Shown here: positions 33,928 to 43,585 of the stretch, piece after piece
How positions within the stretch are numbered: position 1 is the stretch's first letter
Layout of the letters: every line of letters starts with the position of its first letter
From: Catonia carolina
Taxonomy: Eukaryota; Arthropoda; Insecta; Hemiptera; Achilidae
Length of the DNA stretch: 64,000 nucleotides
NCBI GenBank assembly: GCA_035578175.1
Contig: JAQMRL010000014.1
Span: 15,944,274 to 16,008,273, forward strand
Reading direction: 5' to 3'
The notes under the pieces: generated by a model
The model's input: only the letters and a program-made list of their open reading frames with translations
The model's database searches: none
Told to the model about the DNA's origin: nothing
Position numbers and translations under genes: made by a program

Positions 33928-35421
33928 TTGTTTAGTTTATGTCTGTTTAACGTTGGTTCATTTCTAATGACCGATCTTAGATCCATTGTTGTAAAATCTC
34001 TTAATTTAGACCAGGCTAAAACTTTGGCTAGAGAACATCAAATTTTTATCCCGCCTAACGCTGATCTTGATTATCTTAGAGGCGTCCTTCGTCTCCGAAA
34101 ACATTATTTTAAATCTCCTGACTGCATTCAGGAAGCTAGGGATCAAGCTCTTAATTATCTCATTGAACACGCTACGATTCCTTCTGAATTACTCCAAACA
34201 TATCCAGATTTAGTCGACCTTAAGACTGCTTTATCACTTAAGTTCCTACACCCATCGAATTCTATCTCTACTCAGACTGATCTTTCACTTCCTTCAGACA
34301 TGGATGGTACTCCTCACCCAATTACACAAAAACCTAAACTACCTTTCTTTGCTCCATCAATTTTTCACGCTAAATGTAATGAAAATGTGCAAAATTTCTT
34401 TAAGGACTATGAACGCGCAGCTACAGTTAACTTCTGGGATGACAAATTCAAGTGTCAATTTCTTCCTCTATATTTACGTGATACTGCTTTAGATTTTTTT
34501 GAAGACCTAAAAATTCGCTTCGCTGAAGAACACTTAACATACTCATTTATAAAAAATGAATTTCTTAAACATTTCCAATTAGACAATGACACAGACCTCT
34601 TAGAAATCTCTCTTTTCAATAAACGCCAAAATATTTCTGAATCCACTTCAGCATTTATAGCAGATGTCATGCACCTTTGTTCAAAATTAGATCCAAACAT
34701 GCCAGAAAATAGAATCTGTAAATATGTCTTAAGAGGATTACTCCCTTCAATCTTGGACAAAATCTCACTTTCTGATAATTCAACTTTAGACAAATTGTTA
34801 GCAAATATTAAGAAATATCAGGAATCCAAAAATCTATTAGAATTTCGTTTATCCACTCCCATAGAAGCACCATCATGCTCTTCTTCTCAACCCGTACACG
34901 CTGTTAATTTTCAAGCCAATGATAAACGTTTTTCTTCATGTCAAAGTCAACCTAGTCAACAAAATTATCTACGCTCTATAACGCATGCCTCTTCCAATAA
35001 CCAGTCTAATTCGACACCTCCAATTAGTGCCAAACCCCAGTCTTCAAATAACCTTCCTCCTCGACCATTTGCACCCAATACTTATGCATCATCTACTCAA
35101 GCCTTTCATGGTAAACAAGGTTTCAAGAATTCCTTCCAAAATAATAGGCCTAATCAAATATTTCAGCAATCATCTGCTGACCCATCTCAATATTTCCAGA
35201 ATTTCCAACCACAATACCCCGTCTTCTGTCCTCCAGGCTTTACAACTTTTGCTCCAACCACTGGCGTTCCGCCTAAACCTCATGTTATGGCTCCTGTCAG
35301 ATTTCATCAACCAAATACTTCAGTACATAATAAGCCAAATTATTTTTGTCATATTTGTAATAAATCAGGCCATTCCACTAGTCACTGCAAATTCAATAAT
35401 CACCCTTCAAAAAACATGTAA
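33928..35421 (+). CDS. gag: Gag polyprotein, body 1
   Basis: 497 residues; translation may start at Met15 (MTDLRSIVV), since the first 14 residues are hydrophobic and unlike the rest. Residues about 140-300 form a Gypsy-type capsid region (NVQNFFKDYERAA, FLPLYLRDTALDFFEDL, FLKHFQL, FNKRQNISESTSAFI). Residues 310-465 are a low-complexity Ser/Gln/Pro/Asn linker. The C-terminus has one zinc knuckle, Cys474-X2-Cys477-X4-His482-X4-Cys487, for RNA binding. The stop follows a -1 frameshift signal that leads into pol. Assembles the particle; acts in the cytoplasm. Identical to the copy at 45506. Confidence 0.92.
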   Translation: MFSLCLFNVGSFLMTDLRSIVVKSLNLDQAKTLAREHQIFIPPNADLDYLRGVLRLRKHYFKSPDCIQEARDQALNYLIEHATIPSELLQTYPDLVDLKTALSLKFLHPSNSISTQTDLSLPSDMDGTPHPITQKPKLPFFAPSIFHAKCNENVQNFFKDYERAATVNFWDDKFKCQFLPLYLRDTALDFFEDLKIRFAEEHLTYSFIKNEFLKHFQLDNDTDLLEISLFNKRQNISESTSAFIADVMHLCSKLDPNMPENRICKYVLRGLLPSILDKISLSDNSTLDKLLANIKKYQESKNLLEFRLSTPIEAPSCSSSQPVHAVNFQANDKRFSSCQSQPSQQNYLRSITHASSNNQSNSTPPISAKPQSSNNLPPRPFAPNTYASSTQAFHGKQGFKNSFQNNRPNQIFQQSSADPSQYFQNFQPQYPVFCPPGFTTFAPTTGVPPKPHVMAPVRFHQPNTSVHNKPNYFCHICNKSGHSTSHCKFNNHPSKNM

Positions 35422-35446
35422 GCGTTAGAGACCAATGTAAGGTCTC
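35409..35446 (+). promoter_or_regulatory. -1 ribosomal frameshift signal (slippery site and stem-loop), body 1
   Basis: A AAA AAC at 35409-35415 is in the correct register with the gag frame (TCA AAA AAC ATG TAA), two codons before its stop. Twelve bases on, GAGACC (35428-35433) pairs with GGTCTC (35441-35446) around a 7-base loop. The pol frame is open through this point. The spacer is somewhat longer than the usual 5-9 bases. Confidence 0.8.
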
Positions 35447-37499
35447 ACCCCAATTAACGTCTGTAAATTCAATCAACATTAATAATTTTTCTCCTCGTCA
35501 ACATTCAAACCATTTCAAACTCGTCAATTTAAATTTTTCAAATGACTCGTCTACTTCAATGAAAGAATCCAGCTCTCCTGCGCTTGATGCCCAATTCTGT
35601 GATTCCTTTAATGTATGCCTTCATTCTCCTGAAGTCTGTAACTCATCTTTGATTTCGCAAATTTTCTCCCTTCAAATTTCAGACTTACGTCTTCCTGACT
35701 ATTTGTGTCCTTCAGACACTTCTCAATTATCCGGTGAACAGGTTAATCTAGTTTTCCAGACTATAGGAAACCAATTTTTACATGTTGTAAATTTTTCTTA
35801 TGCTATTTATAAACCAATTAATTTATCTGATGAAACTAGTTTTTCAGTACTTCCTGACAATTTTGTTTCGGACTTCAAAACAGTTCAATTTATTTTTATT
35901 CCATTATACCAAATTTCTAAGTCTCAATCTACACATTGGTCCCTACTTATTATTGATGTTAAGGCAAGACAAATCTTTATTTCTGACTCTTTCAAGGGTA
36001 GGAATTTCTCTCTGACAAAACGCTTATGTTCTGCCATTCTAAATCTTTGTAATCTCAAATGTTTTTCTACATTTTTCATAATGACCAGAAAAGCCACTAC
36101 CTTGTACGATTCAAGTCTGATAGTCATTGGAAATTTCATTAGATCTTTTGTCTACATTTTCAAATACCATACGCTTGTAGGTATCAATTCAGAACAATTT
36201 AAATTCTCGTTCATCACTAAATCTCAGATTTCAGATGTTTTAAAGTGCTTTGTTCACAATTTACCCCTTAGTGTGGTTGCTCGTGATATTTGTGGTTTGA
36301 ATCACTTGGAATCTCTCATAAAATTTACTTCTGACCATGTAGGTCACACAAAGGTACATAATACTTCTACGGCGCAACAACCTAACCTTTCAAATGTCTC
36401 TCAGCCTGTTATGAATTTAGATGATCCATCTCGAGTTTCTACTTTGGCACTCACTGTCATTGGATCCCTCAATAATGAATCTGTTCCAATTATTTTAGAC
36501 ACCGGTTCCAATATTTCTATTTGTAATGCTGACTTAGTTTCTTCATCTGCAATTACTCCATGTTCACACATTGTTCTCACTGCTGCTAACGGTTCTAACT
36601 TAGATGTCTTAGGATCCGTTAATTTATGTTTTTCTATTTCAAACATTCCATTTTCTCACAAGTTGTATGTTGTCAAAGGTCTTAGTTGTCAACTTCTACT
36701 GGGAAATGAATTCTTTGTTAAATTCGGTATCGTCCTAGATTTCACGGCGAACCAAGTGTCTTTCTTTAAAAACGGTAAATGCTTTAAAATAAATTTCAAC
36801 AAAAAGTGGTTACATAATCTGCAAACTTCACATCAATTATCGACCCTGGCTAGGCCTGACCATAATTTTCTTTTGTATAGTACTCTACTCCAGCCCCATT
36901 CAGTCCATCGTCTGCTTGCATCTGATTTATCTCATATTGTATCTTCCGCTTCTGATAACCTTCCAATTATTCCTACTGGAAAACCCAATGAATATTTCCT
37001 ATATAATATTTCAGATGATGTTCAGTTCTTTTATGATTGCTTTGTCAACTCCACCCATACTTCAGACTTAAAACTTCGTTCATCGTTCTCGACTTCTCAG
37101 CTGCTATCCTTAGACATTTACTCTGATCCGACTGCCCATGCCCCTGTATTACAGGTTAATGACTCCACTTCCTCCACGAACTCCCACGAACCAATTTTTG
37201 TTCATGGCAAACAAATTGACATCAACCCTGAGCTATCTCAAAGCCAATATACTGCCGTAACTTCTTTAATTTCTGAATTTGAAGATATTTTCTCTAAAGA
37301 CGAATTTGATTTGCCTGAGGCTAAATTACCACCCGTTCATATTAAACTGATAGATCAGGATGCTGTTTTCAACAGTCCTTACAAATTTACAGATTCCTTA
37401 CAGATTACAGATTCCTTACAGATTCCTTACAAATTGAGTCCTTACAGATTATGTAATGAGAATAATTGTGTGGTCACCCAAAGAGGCGACCTCCACTAG
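35415..37499 (+). CDS. pol: Truncated Pol: Ulp1/C48-like domain plus retropepsin, body 1
   Basis: Frame -1 relative to gag, open from the slippery site; the first in-frame ATG is at 35559. Numbering from that ATG, residues about 40-200 resemble a Ulp1/SENP-type C48 peptidase: LSGEQVNLVFQTI, then FIFIPLYQ...THWSLLIID with His126, FISDS with Asp143, and YDSSLIVIGNFI where a YDCG is expected, so Ser185 replaces the Cys. Residues 296-400 are a retropepsin (LDTGSNIS, Asp314; closing LLLGNEF). Residues 540-620 match the Gypsy linker before RT (FEDIFSKDEFDLPEAKLPP). The frame then enters an inverted LTR end and stops; RT, RNase H and integrase are gone. Ulp1 assignment is by motif. Confidence 0.85.
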   Translation, partial: HVSVRDQCKVSPQLTSVNSININNFSPRQHSNHFKLVNLNFSNDSSTSMKESSSPALDAQFCDSFNVCLHSPEVCNSSLISQIFSLQISDLRLPDYLCPSDTSQLSGEQVNLVFQTIGNQFLHVVNFSYAIYKPINLSDETSFSVLPDNFVSDFKTVQFIFIPLYQISKSQSTHWSLLIIDVKARQIFISDSFKGRNFSLTKRLCSAILNLCNLKCFSTFFIMTRKATTLYDSSLIVIGNFIRSFVYIFKYHTLVGINSEQFKFSFITKSQISDVLKCFVHNLPLSVVARDICGLNHLESLIKFTSDHVGHTKVHNTSTAQQPNLSNVSQPVMNLDDPSRVSTLALTVIGSLNNESVPIILDTGSNISICNADLVSSSAITPCSHIVLTAANGSNLDVLGSVNLCFSISNIPFSHKLYVVKGLSCQLLLGNEFFVKFGIVLDFTANQVSFFKNGKCFKINFNKKWLHNLQTSHQLSTLARPDHNFLLYSTLLQPHSVHRLLASDLSHIVSSASDNLPIIPTGKPNEYFLYNISDDVQFFYDCFVNSTHTSDLKLRSSFSTSQLLSLDIYSDPTAHAPVLQVNDSTSSTNSHEPIFVHGKQIDINPELSQSQYTAVTSLISEFEDIFSKDEFDLPEAKLPPVHIKLIDQDAVFNSPYKFTDSLQITDSLQIPYKLSPYRLCNENNCVVTQRGDLH
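37387..37451 (+). repeat. Short tandem repeats at the pol breakpoint
   Basis: ACAGATTCCTT-type units repeat four to five times immediately before the inverted LTR junction, ending in ATTA (37448-37451). Suggests slippage during repair or reverse transcription. Confidence 0.75.
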
Positions 37500-37863
37500 A
37501 TTATGTAAAGTGAAGACGAAGCCTCCACCAGACTTCGCATGGCAAAGTAAGGTGCTAGACATCAAACTAAGTAAGGAGGAATATCCACCGAAGTAGACGA
37601 CAGCCACCATACTAAGTAAGAGGTACAAGCACAGCGAACTTCACCAGACAAAATGTAGTGTAGCAACAGACTAAAAAAGAAAGTAACGGCTTAACTGTGT
37701 TTCACCAGACACTGAAATGAAAACACAGCCAAACTGGTACTTTAGGGGCATAGAAAAACCTCCACCACTCTGCCTAAGGAAAACGGCAATAGGATTCGGC
37801 AGAGAAAATCCAAATTTCCATTCTCTGAATCTATGCAAAGCATAACCCAGAAATTCTAGCAGG
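37452..37863 (-). repeat. Inverted 412-bp LTR 3'-end fragment inside the body, copy 1
   Basis: Reverse complement of LTR 31596-32007, starting exactly at the LTR terminus (TGTAATGAG) and preceded by ATTA. It has the ATTATTCTC variant seen in LTR 3, not the ATTTTTCTC of LTRs 1 and 2. Probably the remnant of an antisense insertion of the same family; a deletion removed the rest together with pol. Confidence 0.92.
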
Positions 37864-39112
37864 CCTGTTCTTAAGTGCAATTAAGAACTGTTAACTAGAT
37901 GCATTCCGTTAGCGTCTTAGTTTATTCTATAGTATGATTTTCAGTTTTCATTTATGTCAAGAACTTTACTCATGATTTTAATTTTAGGTTTATGATTTAC
38001 TCACAATATAACTTCACTATGATTCAGTAATTTTTCTCACGATTAACTTAATTTTTTTCTCGACCCCTAAACTAATATTTTTCTTTTTACTTTATGATGT
38101 TTCAATTACAATTACTTTTACCCTCTTTTATTTAACTTTTACTTTTACCCTCTTAGGTCTATTACCAGCAATTTTTGTTTATATATGTGTACTTAAAAGC
38201 TTATATTTTGTTAATGACAGATTCCGCATCCTAGAGTAGCCAGAGTTTCCTGTCAACGCAGATCATTTACATTAGATTGTAGCAGCCAATTATTGGGCGA
38301 GAGCCACCTACATATTCAGAACACCCCGGACTTCCAGTAACACCGTTTAGACAGCTTCCTTCATCATATACTGTGACCTACCAAAATCTACGATTCTCGA
38401 CAACCAGGTTTTTTTATAAATTTCTCGAAATCATATTCATACTACATAAACTTGAAATCATCATTCCGCAAAAGTGATTAATAGTTTTCATGAAAATTTT
38501 GAGTGCATTAACAATATGTTATGTTAAAAAGTAAACACAACGTAAATTCAATTTATCTCGATTTTCGCTGCTAAACTTTTACTAAAGTCTGTGTTAACAA
38601 ATGTGTAGCTGGTGATTTTATTCTATTAGTATAATTTAGATTTTAAGCATTTAATTTTAATTACTTCTTACATTAAAAACACCAAATACAAAATAATTCG
38701 TTTTACAAACAAAATTTAGATTTGATTTCTATATTAGGCCGCGTTCCGAATCTTTTTTTTTATATTCAAATTACAAAAACATCTCTTTTACATTTATTTC
38801 TCATAATCAAGTAATCTACTTAAAAAAAATTATATATTTAAAGTTTTACTGATTAAAAAATTGGTCTTTCTAAAAAATATCAATGTTCAAATATTTTCAA
38901 GATTAAAAAAATATATAGGTATACCTAAATTTATTTAACTAATTTATAAAAAAAGTTCTATAAATATCAATTTATATTTCACATCAATACAAATTTTAAA
39001 AAAATGTTTTACTCAAAATCACTTTATGCTTAACTAGACTTTTGTCATTGAAATCTGAAATATTGTAAAATAGTACGCTCACATCCAAATTATTATCATA
39101 GCTTCCTTCACC
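37864..39112 (+). other. Non-coding spacer between broken pol and env, body 1
   Basis: AT-rich with stops in all frames; no RT, RNase H or integrase motifs. May contain the env splice acceptor. Repeated at 49442-50690. Confidence 0.7.
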
Positions 39113-41023
39113 ATGAACCTTCAATTACGTCATTTCATCCTTCTCAATATACTCCTAGGCATTCACCAATTCGTAAAAACAACTCCTATTCACATTTTTC
39201 ATGGGATTTACCTCTTTCCCATCCAGGATACATTCATTTACGAATCCTCAATCCCTTTGATTTACACCGTCCCTTTAACAAACCCAACATCTTACTTTAC
39301 TCACGAACATGTCATCCCTTTCCCATCATGCACCTTCAACCTAAGCAACTCATCTTGTACTCCTGAGACTCCAGAATTAATGATCCCTCGCAACTTTACC
39401 CAATTTTTATTTACCCTAATCAACCAATCGTCTACTGTGGATCTTCAAGAAGAACAACCGACATGTCAAATGAAACAAGAACAGCAGTGTCAACTCCCAA
39501 ATGCTCTTCATAAATTATATAATGCGACAACTCACGTTTTGTTTAATCAAGATGAAAATGAACGACTTGAACCATCCCGCTCACGACGTACGCTGGATTT
39601 CGTCGGACGTTTCCTTAGCTGGTGCTGTTCTGTTGCGACTACTGATGAATTACATGCAGTCGAATATAATGAGCAGTTCCTAACACAACATCTAAACACC
39701 TTACAAGAACTTCTTCACATAGACCACCGCCATTTAGCATCTACAACCAACAAATTCAACTCAACGATTCAAAAACTCCAACAATTATTTCATCAATCTG
39801 AACAAGATTTCAAAGATATTGCACTTCACCTACAGGAACAAGAAATGCAAGAAACAAAAAACTGGTTTTCCATTCTTCATTATTTCTACTTTGCTTATCT
39901 ACACATCTTTGTCTCCGCATATGATACTCACTACAACAAAATTAAACAGGACTGTTTTTCTCATCAAGTTCCAACAGATATTTTAAGTTCACAAGTTCTA
40001 CTTAGTGATCTTCAAAAATTGCAAACCAAAATTCAACATCATAACAAAGAGTTAGCTATACCTTTGCGTCAACTTAAAAAATATCAACATTTAAAGTTAA
40101 CAACCTGCAGTTTTTACAAGAAACAAATTCTAATAAAATTACAAATTCCGCTAAAAACATTGGCTTCAAGCTACGAACTGTACAAGTATTCACCTATTCC
40201 TCTTCAGTGGTACAAAGAATCATGCGTTTTATCAAGTGAACCTTTCTACATAATCAATTCAACCTCCAGAGTGCAAATTATTGAACATTCCTCTCCAACT
40301 TGCCAACCAGACAAAGGATTATGCTTACTGCCTCGCCACACGTCAAATCCAATGTTAAAAACATCTTGCCTACAGCAAATCATCCAGGGAGCTTCAATTC
40401 AAGAATTGCAGAAGTTTTGTGTTTTCCATTGCACACCATCAATGTTGATGTCCATCTTTGAGAAGTCACCAGTTGAATTTCTAATCACCAATATTCTTCC
40501 TAATACTACTATTAATTGTCCTAATTCCTCAATCCTTCTTACTCCTGTTAACATCGGCGTCACTCATGTACAACTGCCTTGTAACTGTACACTACAACAT
40601 AATCTCAAAACCCTTATCCATACTGTTTTTCCTTGCGACTGTAGATCCCCTACAAGTTTCCAGTTGAAACACTTCATTCCACTATCATGGACCAATATTC
40701 CTACACTACCTTTTTTACATTTTGTTGATTACTCGCCACCTATGACAAACAATTTGTCCTACATCCTCAACCAACATTGGAACACATCCTTCCCAATTAT
40801 AAATCAAATCGATCCTTTACCCGCAAACTTAAACAAACCCATTAAATTACCTAATGACTGGAGTACTATTATAACCCAAACATATTTTCATCAAATTATA
40901 CTGTATTCATGGTTAAGCGTGATAACACCTTTAAATGTATATGTACTTTTTAAAATAAAATTAATGTCACAAATCAATAATCAGGCTAAGTCACCCAGTA
41001 TAACGATATCAACTTTGCGATAA
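39113..41023 (+). CDS. env: Envelope-like glycoprotein (baculovirus-F/errantivirus type), body 1
   Basis: 636 residues. A hydrophobic N-terminus (about residues 7-20) looks like a signal peptide. A furin-type site RSRR lies at 156-159, followed by LDFVGRFLSW, the position and shape of the F-like fusion peptide. Long helical, Gln-rich segments follow (about 185-330), then a Cys-rich region with several N-glycosylation sequons and a hydrophobic span near 595-613 as transmembrane anchor with a short tail. Expected to act at the cell surface or particle membrane and to be made from a spliced RNA. Frame is intact although pol is broken. Family assignment rests on layout and motifs. Confidence 0.8.
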   Translation: MNLQLRHFILLNILLGIHQFVKTTPIHIFHGIYLFPIQDTFIYESSIPLIYTVPLTNPTSYFTHEHVIPFPSCTFNLSNSSCTPETPELMIPRNFTQFLFTLINQSSTVDLQEEQPTCQMKQEQQCQLPNALHKLYNATTHVLFNQDENERLEPSRSRRTLDFVGRFLSWCCSVATTDELHAVEYNEQFLTQHLNTLQELLHIDHRHLASTTNKFNSTIQKLQQLFHQSEQDFKDIALHLQEQEMQETKNWFSILHYFYFAYLHIFVSAYDTHYNKIKQDCFSHQVPTDILSSQVLLSDLQKLQTKIQHHNKELAIPLRQLKKYQHLKLTTCSFYKKQILIKLQIPLKTLASSYELYKYSPIPLQWYKESCVLSSEPFYIINSTSRVQIIEHSSPTCQPDKGLCLLPRHTSNPMLKTSCLQQIIQGASIQELQKFCVFHCTPSMLMSIFEKSPVEFLITNILPNTTINCPNSSILLTPVNIGVTHVQLPCNCTLQHNLKTLIHTVFPCDCRSPTSFQLKHFIPLSWTNIPTLPFLHFVDYSPPMTNNLSYILNQHWNTSFPIINQIDPLPANLNKPIKLPNDWSTIITQTYFHQIILYSWLSVITPLNVYVLFKIKLMSQINNQAKSPSITISTLR

Positions 41024-41217
41024 AATCTTAATTGTTCTTATTTCAAATAATATAACTAATTGCAAATGCCTGCCTTTAAATAAATTATAACTATCTTGTT
41101 AAAGTCATACTTAGTAAAATGTAAAGTTTACTTGATTATTTTTTCTCAACATACGAAAGGAGATGTTCTTGTTTTAGGTATACACACTTGTATTGCCCAG
41201 AGATGGAAATTTTCTTT

Positions 41218-41228
41218 AGGGGGGGAGG
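41218..41228 (+). promoter_or_regulatory. Polypurine tract, body 1
   Basis: AGGGGGGGAGG lies directly against the TG of LTR 2, where plus-strand DNA synthesis would be primed. Confidence 0.9.
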
Positions 41229-43585
41229 TGTAAGATATTTCAAGATTTCTTGAAACATCTTACAATAGCAGACAGGTTTGTCTGTTAAATTTTTTTAAAT
41301 TCAAATAATTTTCTTAAGTGTCAATAAATTGTTTAGACACCCTGTAATTTTATTTCATTTTATAAATTTTATTAATCAATTTTATATTAAAATCATTGTT
41401 AACTAGAAGTTCTGTATTGAATTTTTCTAAAAGCGAATATCCGGTGTTATATTACTTGGTTTTTTTCCGTTAATATTTTTCCTCGCTAACGTTACGTTAG
41501 GCTTAAATGGGTTTTATAATATGTGTAATTGTTCTTATAATTGAATTTCCATCTCTGTCAATACAATCGACCGTCGCGTGATATGTTCTCTGTACGTACG
41601 ATTTACGCTGACGCTTCTTTTTATGTACATTGAACCGTCTTTTTCAATGTCAACGTTTAACTTTTCTCGTGCGTTAATTTTTTCTTATATTCTACGCCTT
41701 TGCTTTGTAGCTGTGGACGAGTGAACATCCTTATAAGCTCCAGGTAATTTATCTATAATGATTTTCTTTAAACTTTATCTAAAATTTAAATTTAAAATGA
41801 TTATTTAATCCCGGTTAAGATTTTGGCTAAAATTTAATACGGCATGTTTTTATTTTAAGATATTTGGTGAATTTAATGTAAAACTATTTCCCCGATAATT
41901 TTTAAGTAATATTTTTAATAATTATTATAAAAGTTTAGATTTGGTATGTCTTTCGCATTCCAACTTAATATTAAAATTTAAAATCAGTATTTTTCTCAAT
42001 TTCTTTTTTTTATTATTATTTCACATTAAATTTTTGGTTGTAATAATTTTTACGGAGAAGATGTTTTGTTTTTCAAATGCTTCTCCCAACTTTAAGATAT
42101 TCTAATGACCACCTCAAATGGTCACCTTTTCAGTGTCAGTCGCTTCGACTTTAAACTTTTTCTCTTCTTAATTTTAATCTTTTTTTAGAACTATTTTTAT
42201 GTGGAAGTCAGTTCGAACAATTTCAAACAGACCTTGTTTTTCATTGTTTAATTTCTTCTTATTTCATTCAAAAAAAAATAAGTCATAGTTTTTTTTTTTG
42301 AAATGTAACATTGTTTCTTTTGTAAAGAATTTTTTTTGATTATAGATTTTCTAAAGTAGATTTTTTTGAAGTTTTTTTATACGAGTTTTTTTTTTACATT
42401 TTTTTTTTTTAAATTTTGTCTTTTAAATTAATTGCCGAATAGTTTATTTGTTTAAGTTTTCCTTTAAATAGTTTCTTGTTTTAAATGGTTTGTTAACTGA
42501 TTTTCAAATAAAAATACGCCACCTTTATTTCTTCGTATTCACACTTAAATTTTTCTTTCAATTTATCTGTTTAATTCAATTCTAGGTAGTTTGTTTAAAT
42601 TATATTCTTAGATTTTTCTTTTTTTGTAAAGCCAAGTTTTAATTTTAATCCGATATTTTAATATTTTTTTTATTAATGATTTCTAAATTTCTAACTAAAT
42701 AATTTTATTAAATTTTTAAATGATTTTGACCGGTAATTTTCTTTCTTTAAATCGTCCATCTGACAAACACTAGGCTAGTTCCGTTCTAACTTATTATTTA
42801 TTTATAATCCTTAAATTAAGTACCTTTCAATTATTTTGGTTAGCATTGACAAGTTTCTGTAGTTATTTTTATTGTTTTTGTTTGTTCCCGTTATTTTGAT
42901 TCAATTAATTAGGTATGACTAAGTTATTATTATATTTTTATAACCACTATTAGATTTATTAATCACTTATCATTAATAATTTTTTTCTTTATTAAAAAGT
43001 AGAAAAAAAAACATATTTTACTTTAGTTTAAAATTTTGTTTTAGTTTAGTTTTTAAATAAATTAATATTTTATTATTTTCACTCCAAGTTGTCTGTGTAA
43101 TATTTTTCATTCTTAGACCCGAGATTGATTTTTAAATCACACCTTCGCTCTTCCAACAGCGAGTTTAGCTCTACCTGCTAGAATTTCTGGGTTATGCTTT
43201 GCATAGATTCAGAGAATGGAAATTTGGATTTTCTCTGCCGAATCCTATTGCCGTTTTCCTTAGGCAGAGTGGTGGAGGTTTTTCTATGCCCCTAAAGTAC
43301 CAGTTTGGCTGTGTTTTCATTTCAGTGTCTGGTGAAACACAGTTAAGCCGTTACTTTCTTTTTTAGTCTGTTGCTACACTACATTTTGTCTGGTGAAGTT
43401 CGCTGTGCTTGTACCTCTTACTTAGTATGGTGGCTGTCGTCTACTTCGGTGGATATTCCTCCTTACTTAGTTTGATGTCTAGCACCTTACTTTGCCATGC
43501 GAAGTCTGGTGGAGGCTTCGTCTTCACTTTACATAATCTAGTGGAGGTCGCCTCTTTGGGTGACCACACAATTTTTCTCATTACA
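41229..43585 (+). repeat. LTR 2 (2,357 bp), shared between the two bodies
   Basis: Same length and ends as LTR 1; has the ATTTTTCTC end and the 11-T run of LTR 1. Acts as 3' LTR of body 1 and 5' LTR of body 2. Confidence 0.95.

Noticed and set aside
31596..37863. Interpretation of the whole LTR element as a DIRS or Penelope-type element because of inverted LTR sequence
   Set aside because: TG...CA LTRs, a polypurine tract, a 4-bp target duplication, and Gypsy-type gag, protease and pre-RT linker fit a Gypsy/errantivirus element with a secondary inversion.
37864..39112. Hidden reverse transcriptase or integrase between pol and env
   Set aside because: Stops in all frames and no recognisable RT, RNase H, zinc-binding or DDE motif.
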